From contig NZ_JAERQZ010000002.1 in NCBI RefSeq assembly GCF_016735515.1, positions 434,001 through 498,000 of the forward strand: a DNA stretch of 64,000 nt. The letters are read 5' to 3'. Positions 35,980-44,595 of the stretch are shown here, piece by piece (position 1 is the first letter of the stretch; every line of letters begins with the position of its first letter). The position numbers and the translations under genes are program-made. The notes below the pieces were generated by a model. It was given only the letters and a program-made list of their open reading frames with translations, made no database searches and was not told the origin of the DNA. The DNA is from Piscinibacter sp. HJYY11. GTDB lineage: Bacteria; Pseudomonadota; Gammaproteobacteria; Burkholderiales; Burkholderiaceae_C.

Positions 35980-37632
35980 TTACAGCACCTCGGACGCGAA
36001 GTCCGCCAGGCGCGAACGCTCGCCACGCGCCAGCGTCACGTGGCCCGAGTGCGGCCAGCCCTTGAAACGGTCGACCGCGTAGGTGAGGCCCGAGCTGCCT
36101 TCCGTGAGGTACGGCGTGTCGATCTGGGCGAGGTTGCCGAGGCAGACGATCTTGGTCCCGGGGCCGGCGCGCGTGATCAGTGTCTTCATCTGCTTGGGCG
36201 TGAGGTTCTGCGCCTCGTCGATGATGACGAACTTGTTGAGGAAGGTTCGCCCGCGCATGAAGTTCAGGCTCTTGATCTTGATCTTGCTGCGCACGAGGTC
36301 GTTGGTGGCGGCACGTCCCCATTCGCCGGCGCCGCTGTCGGTCTTGGACAGCACCTCGAGGTTGTCGTCGAGCGCGCCCATCCACGGGCCCATCTTTTCC
36401 TCTTCGGTGCCGGGCAGGAAGCCGATGTCTTCACCCACCGGCACGGTCACGCGCGTCACGATGATCTCGGTGTAGCGGCGGTCGTCCATCACCTGGGAAA
36501 GGCCGGCGGCGAGCGTCATCAGCGTCTTGCCCGTGCCGGCGGTGCCGGTGAGGGTGATGAAGTCGCACTCCGGGTCCATCAGCAAGTTCAGGGCGAAGTT
36601 CTGCTCGCGGTTGCGCGCGGTCACGCCCCAGACGGCGTTCTTCTGGTGGGTGTATTCGCGCAAGGTTCGCAGCACCGCGGTCTTGCCGGTGATCTCGGCG
36701 ACCTTGGCGTAGAGCGGGGCGGCGCCCGGCGCTTCGAGGTAGACGAACTGGTTGACCATCAGGGCCGGCACCATCGGCCCGCTGATGCGGTAGTAGGTGC
36801 AGCCGCCCTGGTTCCAGCTTTCCATGGTCTTGCCGTGCTGGTCCCAGAAGTCGGACGGCAGCGGCAGCACGCCGGTGTAGAGCAGGTCGCCGTCGTCGAG
36901 CGTCTTGTCGTTGAAATAGTCTTCGGCGGCCAGGCCCAGGGCTCGGGCCTTGATGCGCATGTTGATGTCTTTCGACACCAGCACGACCTCGCGCTTGGGG
37001 TGCTGCTCGCGCAGTGCCTGCACCACGCCGAGGATCTGGTTGTCGGCCTTGCCCTGCGGCAGCCCGGCGGGCAGATTGACGTTGACCAGCGTGGTCTGGA
37101 AGAACAGCTTGCCGGTGGCGTCCTTGTGGCCGGTGCTGTCGAGCGGCAGGCCTTCGGCCATGTCGCGGCCATTGCCGTCCGACAGGGAGGCCGCCAGCGC
37201 ATCGAGGTCGCGGCTCACCTGGCGGGCGTTGCGCGCCACTTCCGACATGCCTTTCTTGTGATCGTCCAGCTCCTCGAGCGTGATCATCGGCAGGTAGACG
37301 TCGTGCTCCTCGAAGCGGAAGACGCTCATCGGGTCGTGCATCAGCACGTTGGTGTCGAGCACGAAGAGCTTGGCCGGGCCGGTGTGCCTCGGCTTGCGGC
37401 GACGCGGCTCGGGCAATGGGGGGCGGGCGGCCACAGGGGCGGGCGCCGCGGCACGAGGGATCAGCGGGGCGGCTTCACGCGGCGGCTCCAGGAGGTCCAG
37501 CACGGCGGGGCCGGAGGGTTCGGAGGCGGCGTGTTTCTGAGTTCGTTTGCCCGGTTTGGGCGCTGCCTGGGATTCGAAGTCGGCGGGGGTGAGGAGGGCG
37601 GCTCGTTTGGCAGGCGGCTTGGGCAGTGGCAT
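35980..37632 (-). CDS. PIN-PhoH fusion ATPase (YlaK-like)
   Basis: This is a 550-residue protein with three parts: a disordered Pro/Ala-rich N-terminus (1-85), a PIN nuclease-like domain (FVLDTNVLMHDP with Asp93, then LEELDDHKKG) and a PhoH-type P-loop ATPase with Walker A LTGTAGTGKT (about 360-369) and Walker B FVIIDEAQNL. Such PIN-PhoH proteins are thought to act in RNA unwinding and cleavage. The name PhoH does not imply phosphate control here. The ATG has no ribosome site; a terminator-like hairpin and a 28-codon leader ORF lie just upstream. It is convergent with prpE (3-nt gap). Confidence 0.88.
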   Translation of the reverse strand: MPLPKPPAKRAALLTPADFESQAAPKPGKRTQKHAASEPSGPAVLDLLEPPREAAPLIPRAAAPAPVAARPPLPEPRRRKPRHTGPAKLFVLDTNVLMHDPMSVFRFEEHDVYLPMITLEELDDHKKGMSEVARNARQVSRDLDALAASLSDGNGRDMAEGLPLDSTGHKDATGKLFFQTTLVNVNLPAGLPQGKADNQILGVVQALREQHPKREVVLVSKDINMRIKARALGLAAEDYFNDKTLDDGDLLYTGVLPLPSDFWDQHGKTMESWNQGGCTYYRISGPMVPALMVNQFVYLEAPGAAPLYAKVAEITGKTAVLRTLREYTHQKNAVWGVTARNREQNFALNLLMDPECDFITLTGTAGTGKTLMTLAAGLSQVMDDRRYTEIIVTRVTVPVGEDIGFLPGTEEEKMGPWMGALDDNLEVLSKTDSGAGEWGRAATNDLVRSKIKIKSLNFMRGRTFLNKFVIIDEAQNLTPKQMKTLITRAGPGTKIVCLGNLAQIDTPYLTEGSSGLTYAVDRFKGWPHSGHVTLARGERSRLADFASEVL

Positions 37633-37637
37633 GTAGT

Positions 37638-37724
37638 TCAGTGCGGCAGTGAGAAAACAAAAAAGCCGCACAGTCGACTGTGCGGCTTTGTCTGGGGAGC
37701 ACGAGGTTCACAACACACGGGCAT
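37638..37724 (-). other. Candidate 28-codon leader ORF upstream of the PIN-PhoH gene
   Basis: An ATG at the predicted transcription start opens a 28-codon frame (MPVCCEPRAPQ...) that reads through both arms of the terminator hairpin and stops 5 nt before the PIN-PhoH ATG. The layout resembles leader-peptide attenuation, where translation of the leader would keep the hairpin open. Composition (three Cys, no family) gives no support for a functional peptide, so coding status is uncertain. Confidence 0.3.
37661..37689 (-). terminator. Strong terminator/attenuator hairpin ahead of PIN-PhoH
   Basis: A perfect stem AAAGCCGCACAG with CTGTGCGGCTTT and a TCGA centre is followed on the minus strand by TTTTTTGTTTT. 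It lies only about 28 nt before the PIN-PhoH start codon and downstream of a possible promoter, so it would end a short transcript of about 70 nt or act as an attenuator. Confidence 0.85.
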
Positions 37725-37731
37725 GAAAACC

Positions 37732-37759
37732 ATTATGCACAAGTGATGTGGCGACTCAA
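37732..37759 (-). promoter_or_regulatory. Putative promoter for PIN-PhoH leader or small RNA
   Basis: On the minus strand, TTGAGT (37754-37759) and CATAAT (37732-37737) are 16 nt apart. The predicted start is near 37725. Any transcript meets the strong hairpin at 37661-37689 before the PIN-PhoH ATG. Confidence 0.45.
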
Positions 37760-37803
37760 CCGCCATGAACAGAGCGTGGTTGAAAAACAAAAAACCCGTG
37801 AAA

Positions 37804-37829
37804 ACAAAAGCCGGCACAGGGCCGGCTTT
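37804..37829 (-). terminator. Intrinsic terminator after bcp
   Basis: On the minus strand, AAAGCCGGCC and GCCGGCTTTT pair around a short loop and are followed by TTTTGTTTT. It begins about 25 nt after the bcp stop. Confidence 0.82.
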
Positions 37830-37853
37830 CGTGGGAAAAGTCGCGCAGCCCGC

Positions 37854-38330
37854 TCAGGCGGCCTTTTTCAGCGACTTCACCGCCTTGAGCACTTCGTCGA
37901 CGTGGCCGGCGACCTTGATGCCGCGCCATTCGGCCCGCAGCACGCCGTCGCTGTCGATCAGGAAAGTGCTGCGCTCGATGCCCTTGACCTTCTTGCCGTA
38001 CATGATCTTGTTCTTCACCACGCCGAACATGTGGCAGAGCTTCTCTTCCGTGTCGGCGATCAGCTCGTAGGGCAGCTCCAGGTTCTGCTTGAACTTGTCG
38101 TGCGAGCTCATGTTGTCGCGCGAGACGCCGAAGACCACGGCGCCGGCCTTCACGAAGTCCTTGTGGCGATCACGGAACTGCATCGCCTCGGTGGTACAGC
38201 CAGGGGTGTTGTCCTTGGGGTAGAAGTACAGCACGACCGTTTGCCCGGCGTATGCCTGGGGCGTGAACTTCACGCCACCGGTTGCGAGCGCTTCAAATTC
38301 CGGGAGAGGTTTATTGAGGGCTGGCGTCAT
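37854..38330 (-). CDS. bcp: Thioredoxin-dependent thiol peroxidase, Bcp/PrxQ family
   Basis: This is a 158-residue peroxiredoxin. The peroxidatic cysteine is Cys45 in YPKDNTPGCTTEA. The residue five positions later is Met50, not the resolving Cys50 of atypical two-Cys forms, while Cys99 (EEKLCHMFG) is present. The enzyme may therefore use Cys99 or a one-Cys mechanism with thioredoxin. It reduces hydrogen peroxide and organic hydroperoxides in the cytosol. It is monocistronic between a TATAAT promoter and a strong terminator. Confidence 0.95.
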   Translation of the reverse strand: MTPALNKPLPEFEALATGGVKFTPQAYAGQTVVLYFYPKDNTPGCTTEAMQFRDRHKDFVKAGAVVFGVSRDNMSSHDKFKQNLELPYELIADTEEKLCHMFGVVKNKIMYGKKVKGIERSTFLIDSDGVLRAEWRGIKVAGHVDEVLKAVKSLKKAA

Positions 38331-38370
38331 GAAGAATTCTGGAGTTGCGCCCTGTAAGGCGTAGCACGCA

Positions 38371-38376
38371 ATTATA
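38371..38376 (-). promoter_or_regulatory. -10 element for bcp
   Basis: A perfect TATAAT on the minus strand, 40 nt upstream of the bcp ATG. The -35 region is poor. Confidence 0.5.
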
Positions 38377-38432
38377 AGGGCTCGCGCGTGCCCGAATCGC
38401 CGCGGGCGACGTCCCCAAAACGGGCGAGAGGC

Positions 38433-38804
38433 TTACCCGAGGAGCAGTGCCGCTACCACTTTGCGGCTCTCGCCGGCGAGCACGTTGTAGGTGCGGCAGG
38501 CGGCGGCAGTGTCCATGGTCTCGATGCCGATTCGCCGCGCCATCAGGCCCCGCAACAGCAGGGGCGGAGCGAAGCGGATGCGCGCGCCGCTGCCGAAGAT
38601 CACGAGCTCGGGGCCGAGCGCGGCCAGCCGGTCGAAATCTTCCGCGGTGAGGGCCTCGAAGCCTGCCGTGCCCCACGCCCCGACGTCGCCTACCCAGGGG
38701 ATCACGATGCTGCTGGTGTGCTTGACGCCGTTGACCGACACCGCATCGGCGGTCAGCCCTGAAATGACGTTCACGCCTTCGATTCGATCGGGTTGGAGCT
38801 TCAA
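38433..38804 (-). CDS. Mth938-like domain protein
   Basis: This is a 123-residue protein starting at TTG (MKLQPDRIEGVNVI). Features are the HTSSIVIPW strand, the DFDRLAALGPELVIFGSGARIRF segment and a late IGIETMDTAAACRTYNVLAGESRKVVAALLL, the signature pattern of the Mth938/NDUFAF3 family. The human relative helps assemble complex I, but bacterial function is not established. The frame is open further upstream, but that region overlaps the divergent alaA gene and is not family-like. The TTG start lies about 100 nt from the alaA start on the other strand. Confidence 0.82.
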   Translation of the reverse strand: MKLQPDRIEGVNVISGLTADAVSVNGVKHTSSIVIPWVGDVGAWGTAGFEALTAEDFDRLAALGPELVIFGSGARIRFAPPLLLRGLMARRIGIETMDTAAACRTYNVLAGESRKVVAALLLG

Positions 38805-38852
38805 TTCACGGATCCGGAAATTGCGTTGCCGAACCAGGAGGGCGCGACAGGC

Positions 38853-38879
38853 GTGAAAGTGGGGGCGATCAGGGATAAT
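38853..38879 (+). promoter_or_regulatory. Possible promoter for alaA-hom-thrC
   Basis: GATAAT (38874-38879) lies 15 nt after GTGAAA (38853-38858), with a GGAG ribosome site downstream near 38900. The hexamer spacing is short, so this is tentative. Confidence 0.35.
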
Positions 38880-38906
38880 TCTAGGCTTTGCGCCGCTTTG
38901 GAGACC

Positions 38907-40139
38907 GTGTTGAAGCCCATCGTCAAGTCCGGCAAATTGGCCAGCGTGGCCTATGACATCCGCGGGCCGGTGCTGGAAAAGGCCCGCCAGATGGAGGACG
39001 AGGGCCAAAAGATCATCAAGCTCAACATCGGCAATGTGGCCGCGTTCGGGCTCGAGCCTCCCGACGAGATCGTGCAGGACATGATCCGCAACCTGCCCTC
39101 GCAAGTGGCGGCGGGCTACACCGACAGCAAGGGCCTCTTCGCCCCGCGCAAGGCCATCGTGCACTACACGCAGGAGAAGCGCATCGCCGGTGTCTCGGTC
39201 GACGACGTCTACCTCGGCAACGGCGCTTCCGAGCTGATTGCGATGAGCCTCAACGCGCTGCTCAACAACGGCGACGAGGTGCTGATCCCCGCGCCCGATT
39301 ACCCGCTGTGGACGGCCGTCACCGGCCTCTCAGGCGGCACGCCGGTGCACTACATGTGCGACGAGCAGGCCGACTGGATGCCCGACGTGGCCGACATCAA
39401 GCGCAAGATCACGTCGAACACGCGCGCCATCGTCGTCATCAACCCCAACAACCCGACCGGCACGCTGTACCCCGAGAGCGTGCTGCTCGACATCATCGAA
39501 GTGGCGCGCCAGCACCAGCTGATCGTGCTGGTCGACGAGATCTACGACAAGACGCTGTACGACGGCCACGTGCACACCAGCATGGCGTCGCTCGCCGACG
39601 ATGTTCTCTTCGTCACTTTCAACGGCCTGTCGAAGAACTACCGTGCCTGCGGTTACCGCGCCGGCTGGATGGTGGTCTCGGGCGAGAAGCGCCATGCGAA
39701 GGACTACATCGAAGGCCTCAACATGCTGGCCTCGCTGCGCCTGTGCGCCAACACGCCGGGCCAGCTCGCGATCCAGACGGCGCTCGGCGGCTACCAGAGC
39801 ATCAAGGACCTGGTGCTGCCCACCGGCCGCCTCGGCCGCCAGCGCGACCTCGCGTACAAGCTGCTGACCGACATCCCCGGCGTTACCTGCGTCAAGCCCA
39901 AGGCCGCGCTCTATATGTTCCCGAAGCTGGATCCGAAGATCTACCCGATCCAGGACGACCAGCAGTTCGCCTACGAGCTGCTCGCCGAAGAGAAGGTGCT
40001 GATCGTGCAAGGCACTGGCTTCAACTGGACGCAGCCCGACCACTTCCGCGTGGTCTTCCTGCCCAACAGCGACGACCTCACCGACGCGATCGGCCGCATC
40101 GCGCGCTTCCTGCATCACTACGCCAAGCGGCACCACTGA
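38907..40139 (+). CDS. alaA: Glutamate-pyruvate aminotransferase AlaA
   Basis: This is a class I PLP aminotransferase of 410 residues. The N-terminus KPIVKSGKLASVAYDIRGPVLEKARQMEDEG matches E. coli AlaA closely, as do NPNNPTG, DEIYDK and the PLP lysine in FNGLSKNYRACGYRAGW (about residue 243). It should make alanine from pyruvate and glutamate. I chose the GTG at 38907; a TTG one codon later has better spacing from GGAG. An upstream open extension of 38 codons is not family-like and overlaps the divergent gene. hom follows 10 nt downstream. Confidence 0.92.
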   Translation: MLKPIVKSGKLASVAYDIRGPVLEKARQMEDEGQKIIKLNIGNVAAFGLEPPDEIVQDMIRNLPSQVAAGYTDSKGLFAPRKAIVHYTQEKRIAGVSVDDVYLGNGASELIAMSLNALLNNGDEVLIPAPDYPLWTAVTGLSGGTPVHYMCDEQADWMPDVADIKRKITSNTRAIVVINPNNPTGTLYPESVLLDIIEVARQHQLIVLVDEIYDKTLYDGHVHTSMASLADDVLFVTFNGLSKNYRACGYRAGWMVVSGEKRHAKDYIEGLNMLASLRLCANTPGQLAIQTALGGYQSIKDLVLPTGRLGRQRDLAYKLLTDIPGVTCVKPKAALYMFPKLDPKIYPIQDDQQFAYELLAEEKVLIVQGTGFNWTQPDHFRVVFLPNSDDLTDAIGRIARFLHHYAKRHH

Positions 40140-40149
40140 GACAACACCT

Positions 40150-41466
40150 ATGAAGCCCATCCAAGTCGGCCTCCTCGGCATCGGCACCGTCGGCAGCGGC
40201 ACGTTCAACGTGCTCCAGCGCAACCAGGAAGAGATCCGCCGCCGTGCGGGCCGCGGCATTCAGATCACCATGGTGGCCGACCTCGACACCGCCCGCGCCA
40301 AGTCGGTGGTGGGCGACGCCGCCAAAGTGGTGGGCGATGCCCGCGAGGTGATCGCCAATCCCGAGATCGACATCGTCATCGAACTGATCGGCGGATATGG
40401 CGTGGCCAAGACGCTGGTAATGGAAGCCATCGCAGCCGGCAAGCACGTGGTCACCGCCAACAAGGCCTTGCTCGCGGTGCACGGCACCGAGATATTCGCG
40501 GCCGCCCACGAGAAGGGCGTGATCGTCGCCTTCGAAGCGGCGGTGGCCGGCGGCATCCCCATCATCAAGGCACTGCGCGAAGGGCTCACCGCCAACCGCA
40601 TCGAGTGGATCGCCGGCATCATCAACGGCACCACCAATTTCATCCTGTCCGAGATGCGCGCCAAGGGCCTCGACTTCGACGTGGTGCTGAAGGAAGCACA
40701 ACGCCTGGGCTACGCGGAGGCCGACCCGACCTTCGACATCGAAGGCGTCGACGCCGCGCACAAGGCGACCATCATGAGCGCCATCGCCTTCGGCATCCCG
40801 GTGCAGTTCGACAAGGCGCACGTCGAGGGCATCACCAAGCTGCAGGCGGCCGACATCAACTACGCCGAGCAACTCGGCTACCGGATCAAGCTCCTGGGCA
40901 TCACGAAGCGCCGCGACGACGCGAAGGGCATCGAGCTGCGCGTGCACCCGACGCTGATCCCGGCCAAGCGCCTGATCGCCAACGTCGAAGGCGCGATGAA
41001 CGCCGTGGTCGTGCATGGCGACGCCGTCGGCACGACGCTCTACTACGGCAAGGGCGCCGGCTCCGAGCCCACCGCCTCGGCCGTGATCGCCGACCTCGTC
41101 GACATCACGCGCCTGCACACGGCCGACCCCGACCACCGCGTGCCGCACCTGGCCTTCCAGCCCAAGGAGCTCGCCAACACGGCGATCCTGGGCATGGACG
41201 ACGTGGTCACCTCGTTCTACCTCCGCCTGCAGGTGGCCGACCAGGCCGGCGTGCTGGCGCGCATCACCGGCATCCTGGCCGAGGGTGGCATCTCGATCGA
41301 CGCGCTGCTGCAGCGCGAGTCGGCCGAAGGCGAAGCGCAGACCGACGTGATCATCCTGACGCACGACACGACCGAAGGCGAGATGAACAAGGCCATCGCG
41401 CAGATGCAGGCCCTGCCGACGGTGCTCGCCCCGATCGTCCGCATCCGCAAGGAAGAGCTGAACTAA
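40150..41466 (+). CDS. hom: Homoserine dehydrogenase
   Basis: This is a 438-residue monofunctional enzyme. The NAD(P) loop is GLLGIGTVGSGTFN, and the catalytic region contains GIINGTTNFILSEM, GYAEADPTFDIEGVDAAHK and the substrate Lys and Asp residues. A C-terminal ACT domain (about 350-438, DQAGVLARITGILAEGGISIDAL) implies feedback control, usually by threonine. It reduces aspartate semialdehyde to homoserine. It lies between alaA and thrC, 4 nt before thrC, in one operon. Confidence 0.97.
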   Translation: MKPIQVGLLGIGTVGSGTFNVLQRNQEEIRRRAGRGIQITMVADLDTARAKSVVGDAAKVVGDAREVIANPEIDIVIELIGGYGVAKTLVMEAIAAGKHVVTANKALLAVHGTEIFAAAHEKGVIVAFEAAVAGGIPIIKALREGLTANRIEWIAGIINGTTNFILSEMRAKGLDFDVVLKEAQRLGYAEADPTFDIEGVDAAHKATIMSAIAFGIPVQFDKAHVEGITKLQAADINYAEQLGYRIKLLGITKRRDDAKGIELRVHPTLIPAKRLIANVEGAMNAVVVHGDAVGTTLYYGKGAGSEPTASAVIADLVDITRLHTADPDHRVPHLAFQPKELANTAILGMDDVVTSFYLRLQVADQAGVLARITGILAEGGISIDALLQRESAEGEAQTDVIILTHDTTEGEMNKAIAQMQALPTVLAPIVRIRKEELN

Positions 41467-41470
41467 ACCG

Positions 41471-42862
41471 ATGAAATACATCTCCACCCGCGGCGACAAG
41501 ACGCCGCGCGGCTTCTCCGACATCCTGCTCGAAGGCCTGGCGCCGGACGGCGGCCTGTACCTGCCGACGCACTACCCCATCGTCACCCGCGCGATGCTGG
41601 CGAAGTGGCGCAAGCTCTCGTATGCCGAGCTGGCATTCGAGATCCTGTCGCTCTACATCGACGACATCCCGGCCGCCGACCTGCGCCGCCTGGTCGAGAA
41701 GACCTACACGCCAGAAGTCTTCGGCACGAAGGAGATCACGCCGCTCAAGCAGGTGCAGCCCGGCCTGTACCTCGAAGCCTTGTCGAACGGGCCCACGCTC
41801 GCCTTCAAGGACATGGCGATGCAGCTGCTCGGCAACCTCTTCGAATATGAATTGGGCCGCCGCGGCGAGACGCTCAACATCCTCGGCGCCACCTCGGGCG
41901 ACACCGGCAGCGCCGCCGAATACGCGATGCGCGGCAAGGCTGGCGTGAACGTCTTCATGCTCTCGCCGCACGGCCGCATGAGCCCCTTCCAGCAGGCGCA
42001 GATGTTCAGCCTGCAGGACGCGAACATCCACAACATCACCATCGAAGGCGTGTTCGACGATTGCCAGGACATCGTCAAGGCCACGTCCAACGACCTCGAG
42101 TTCAAGCGCAAGTACCGCATCGGCACGGTGAACTCGATCAACTGGGCTCGCCTGCTGGCCCAGGTCGTGTACTACTTCGCCGGCTACTTCCAGGCGACCC
42201 AGAGCGAGCAGGAGCGCGTCAGCTTCGCCGTGCCCTCGGGCAACTTCGGCAACATCTGCGCCGGTCACGTCGCGCGCATGATGGGCCTGCCGATCAAGCG
42301 CCTGGTGCTGGCGACCAACGAGAACCGCGTGCTCGACGAGTTCTTCCGCACCGGCACCTATCGCCCGCGTGCGAGCGCCGAGACCTATGAGACCTCCAGC
42401 CCCTCGATGGACATCTCCAAGGCCTCGAACTTCGAGCGCTTCGTCTTCGACCTGCTCGGCCGCAACGCCGACCGCGTGCGCGAGCTGTTCCAGGCCGGGC
42501 ATTTCCAGCTGACCCCGGGCGAGTTCGACCGCATCTCCGTCTACGGCTTCCTCTCGGGCCACAGCACGCACGCCGATCGCCTCGAGACCATTCGCCAGAC
42601 GTTCAAGGACAGCGGCGTGATGATCGACACCCACACCGCCGACGGCCTGAAGGTCGCGCGCGAATATCTCGAGCCCAACGTGCCGATGATCGTGCTCGAA
42701 ACCGCGCTGCCCGCGAAGTTCGCCGAGACCATCGTCGAAGCGCTGGGGCGCGAGCCGGACCGGCCCGCGGCGCTGCACGGCATCGAGAATCTGCCCAAGC
42801 GCTTCCAGGTGATGAGGGCCGATGCCGAAGCGGTGAAGAACTACATCCGCAGCAACGTCTGA
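41471..42862 (+). CDS. thrC: Threonine synthase
   Basis: This is a 463-residue PLP enzyme of the long threonine synthase type. The N-terminus MKYISTRGDK is characteristic, the PLP lysine is Lys113 in LAFKDMAMQLLG, and ATSGDTGSAAEYA binds the phosphate of PLP. It converts O-phosphohomoserine to threonine. thrB is not present in this window, so homoserine kinase must be elsewhere. It is 4 nt after hom and 1 nt before mobB, so threonine and Mo-cofactor genes may share a transcript. Confidence 0.96.
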   Translation: MKYISTRGDKTPRGFSDILLEGLAPDGGLYLPTHYPIVTRAMLAKWRKLSYAELAFEILSLYIDDIPAADLRRLVEKTYTPEVFGTKEITPLKQVQPGLYLEALSNGPTLAFKDMAMQLLGNLFEYELGRRGETLNILGATSGDTGSAAEYAMRGKAGVNVFMLSPHGRMSPFQQAQMFSLQDANIHNITIEGVFDDCQDIVKATSNDLEFKRKYRIGTVNSINWARLLAQVVYYFAGYFQATQSEQERVSFAVPSGNFGNICAGHVARMMGLPIKRLVLATNENRVLDEFFRTGTYRPRASAETYETSSPSMDISKASNFERFVFDLLGRNADRVRELFQAGHFQLTPGEFDRISVYGFLSGHSTHADRLETIRQTFKDSGVMIDTHTADGLKVAREYLEPNVPMIVLETALPAKFAETIVEALGREPDRPAALHGIENLPKRFQVMRADAEAVKNYIRSNV

Positions 42863-42863
42863 C

Positions 42864-43400
42864 ATGCGCGTCGTCGGCTTCTGCGGCTACTCCGGATCCG
42901 GCAAGACGACGCTCATCGAGAAACTGATCGGCTGCCTCAGGCAGGCGGGGCAGCGTGTGTCGGTGATCAAGCATGCGCATCACCGCTTCGACATCGACCA
43001 CCCCGGCAAGGACTCGTATCGCCATCGCGAGGCGGGTGCCTTCGAGGTGGTGGTGGCGTCCAACCGCCGGCTGGCCAAGGTGCGCGAGTACGAAGTCGAG
43101 ACCGAGCTCACCGTGCACCAGCTGCTGGCCGAGCTCGCGCCGTGCGACTGGGCCATCGTCGAAGGTTTCCGCCATGCCGACCTGCTGAAGATCGAGGTGT
43201 GGCGGGCCGAGACCGGCGAGCGCGCGCACTATCCCGACGACCCTTTCGTGATCGCGGTGGCCACCGACGCGCCGCACAATCTGCCGGTGCCAACGCCGCT
43301 GCCGGTGTTCGACCTGGACAACCCGCAGGCGGTGGCCGATTTCCTCCTGTCCCACGCCGACCGCCATGAATACACCTCGCCCTTCGATGCTGACGCTTGA
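42864..43400 (+). CDS. mobB: Molybdopterin-guanine dinucleotide biosynthesis protein MobB
   Basis: This is a 178-residue GTP-binding protein with Walker A GYSGSGKTTL (8-17) and the switch-like DHPGKDSYRHREAGA. The motif WAIVEGFRHADLLKIEVWR matches the Walker B region of the family. It helps MobA attach guanine nucleotide to the cofactor. Start ATG lies 1 nt after the thrC stop, and the 3' end overlaps moeA by 35 nt. Confidence 0.94.
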   Translation: MRVVGFCGYSGSGKTTLIEKLIGCLRQAGQRVSVIKHAHHRFDIDHPGKDSYRHREAGAFEVVVASNRRLAKVREYEVETELTVHQLLAELAPCDWAIVEGFRHADLLKIEVWRAETGERAHYPDDPFVIAVATDAPHNLPVPTPLPVFDLDNPQAVADFLLSHADRHEYTSPFDADA

Positions 43401-44595
43401 CGAAGCCCAGTCGCGGCTCCTGGGCGCGGTGTCGCCGCTGGCCGAGACAGAGGTCATCTCCACCTTCAACGGGCTGGGCCGTGTGCTGGCCGAGGAGGTG
43501 CGCTCCCTCGTCGACGTGCCGTCGGCCGACAACAGCGCAATGGATGGCTATGCGTTGCGCAGTGCCGATGTCCCGGCCGCCGGCACCGTGTTGCCCGTGA
43601 GCCAGCGCATCCCCGCGGGCACCGTGGGCACGCCGCTGCAGGCCGGCACGGCGGCACGGATCTTCACCGGCGCCTTCCTGCCCGAAGGCGCCGATGCGGT
43701 CGTGATGCAGGAGCAGTGTGAAGCGCTCGACGGCAGCGTGCGCATCAACACCGAGCCGCTGCCTGGCACCGCCGTCCGCCGCCGTGGAGAAGACCTGTCG
43801 CGCGGTGCCGTGGCGCTGCCTCGCGGCCTGCGCCTCACGCCGCAGGCGCTGGGCCTCGCCGCGACCGGGGGGGCGGCGACGCTGACCGTGACGCGCCGCC
43901 CGCGGGTCGCCCTGTTCTCCACGGGCGACGAACTCGCCATGCCCGGCGAGCCGCTGAAGCCGGGTGCGATCTACAACTCCAACCGCTTCACGCTGCGCGC
44001 CTTGATCCACGCACTGGGCTGCGAGTGCACCGACCTCGGGATCGTTCCCGACCAGCTCGAAGCGACACGCGATGCCCTGCGTCGTGCGGCGCAGGGCCAT
44101 GACCTCATCGTCACGAGCGGTGGTGTTTCGGTGGGGGAAGAGGACCACCTGAAGCCCGCGGTGCACGCAGAAGGCTCGCTCGACCTTTGGCAGATGGCCA
44201 TCAAGCCCGGCAAGCCGCTCGCCTTCGGCAGCGTGCGCCGCGCCGATGCCGGCAAGGCTTGGTTCGTCGGCCTGCCCGGCAACCCCGTGTCAAGCTTCGT
44301 GACCTTCCTGCTGGCCGTGCGGCCCTTGCTGCTGAAGTTGCAAGGGGCGACCGCGCTGCTGCCGACCGGCGTGCCGATGCGAGCCGACTTTGACTGGCCG
44401 CGTGCCGACAAGCGCCGCGAATTCCTGCGCGCCCGCCGCAACGAGCGCGGCGGCCTCGACCTCTTCACCAACCAGGGCTCGGGCGTGCTCACCTCCACTG
44501 TGTGGGCCGATGGCCTGATCGACAACCCGCCCGAGACGCCCATCCGCGCCGGCGACACCGTGCGCTTCATCTCGCTCGCGGAGTGGGTGGCATGA
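43366..44595 (+). CDS. moeA: Molybdopterin molybdenumtransferase MoeA
   Basis: This 409-residue enzyme inserts molybdate into adenylated molybdopterin. Family motifs are DNSAMDGYALRS (domain I/II), RIFTGAFLPEGADAVVMQE, the MoCF-like ATSGGVSVGEEDHL block and LPGNPVSSFVTFLL, with a C-terminal beta-barrel domain. It starts at ATG 43366, inside mobB; ATG at 43387 (MLTLDEAQ) is an alternative that shortens the overlap to 14 nt. It is followed by moaD with an ATGA overlap. Confidence 0.95.
   Translation: MNTPRPSMLTLDEAQSRLLGAVSPLAETEVISTFNGLGRVLAEEVRSLVDVPSADNSAMDGYALRSADVPAAGTVLPVSQRIPAGTVGTPLQAGTAARIFTGAFLPEGADAVVMQEQCEALDGSVRINTEPLPGTAVRRRGEDLSRGAVALPRGLRLTPQALGLAATGGAATLTVTRRPRVALFSTGDELAMPGEPLKPGAIYNSNRFTLRALIHALGCECTDLGIVPDQLEATRDALRRAAQGHDLIVTSGGVSVGEEDHLKPAVHAEGSLDLWQMAIKPGKPLAFGSVRRADAGKAWFVGLPGNPVSSFVTFLLAVRPLLLKLQGATALLPTGVPMRADFDWPRADKRREFLRARRNERGGLDLFTNQGSGVLTSTVWADGLIDNPPETPIRAGDTVRFISLAEWVA

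Noticed and set aside
43366..43400. A frameshift fusing mobB and moeA
   Set aside because: Both proteins are complete with normal ends; the 35-nt overlap is ordinary coupling.
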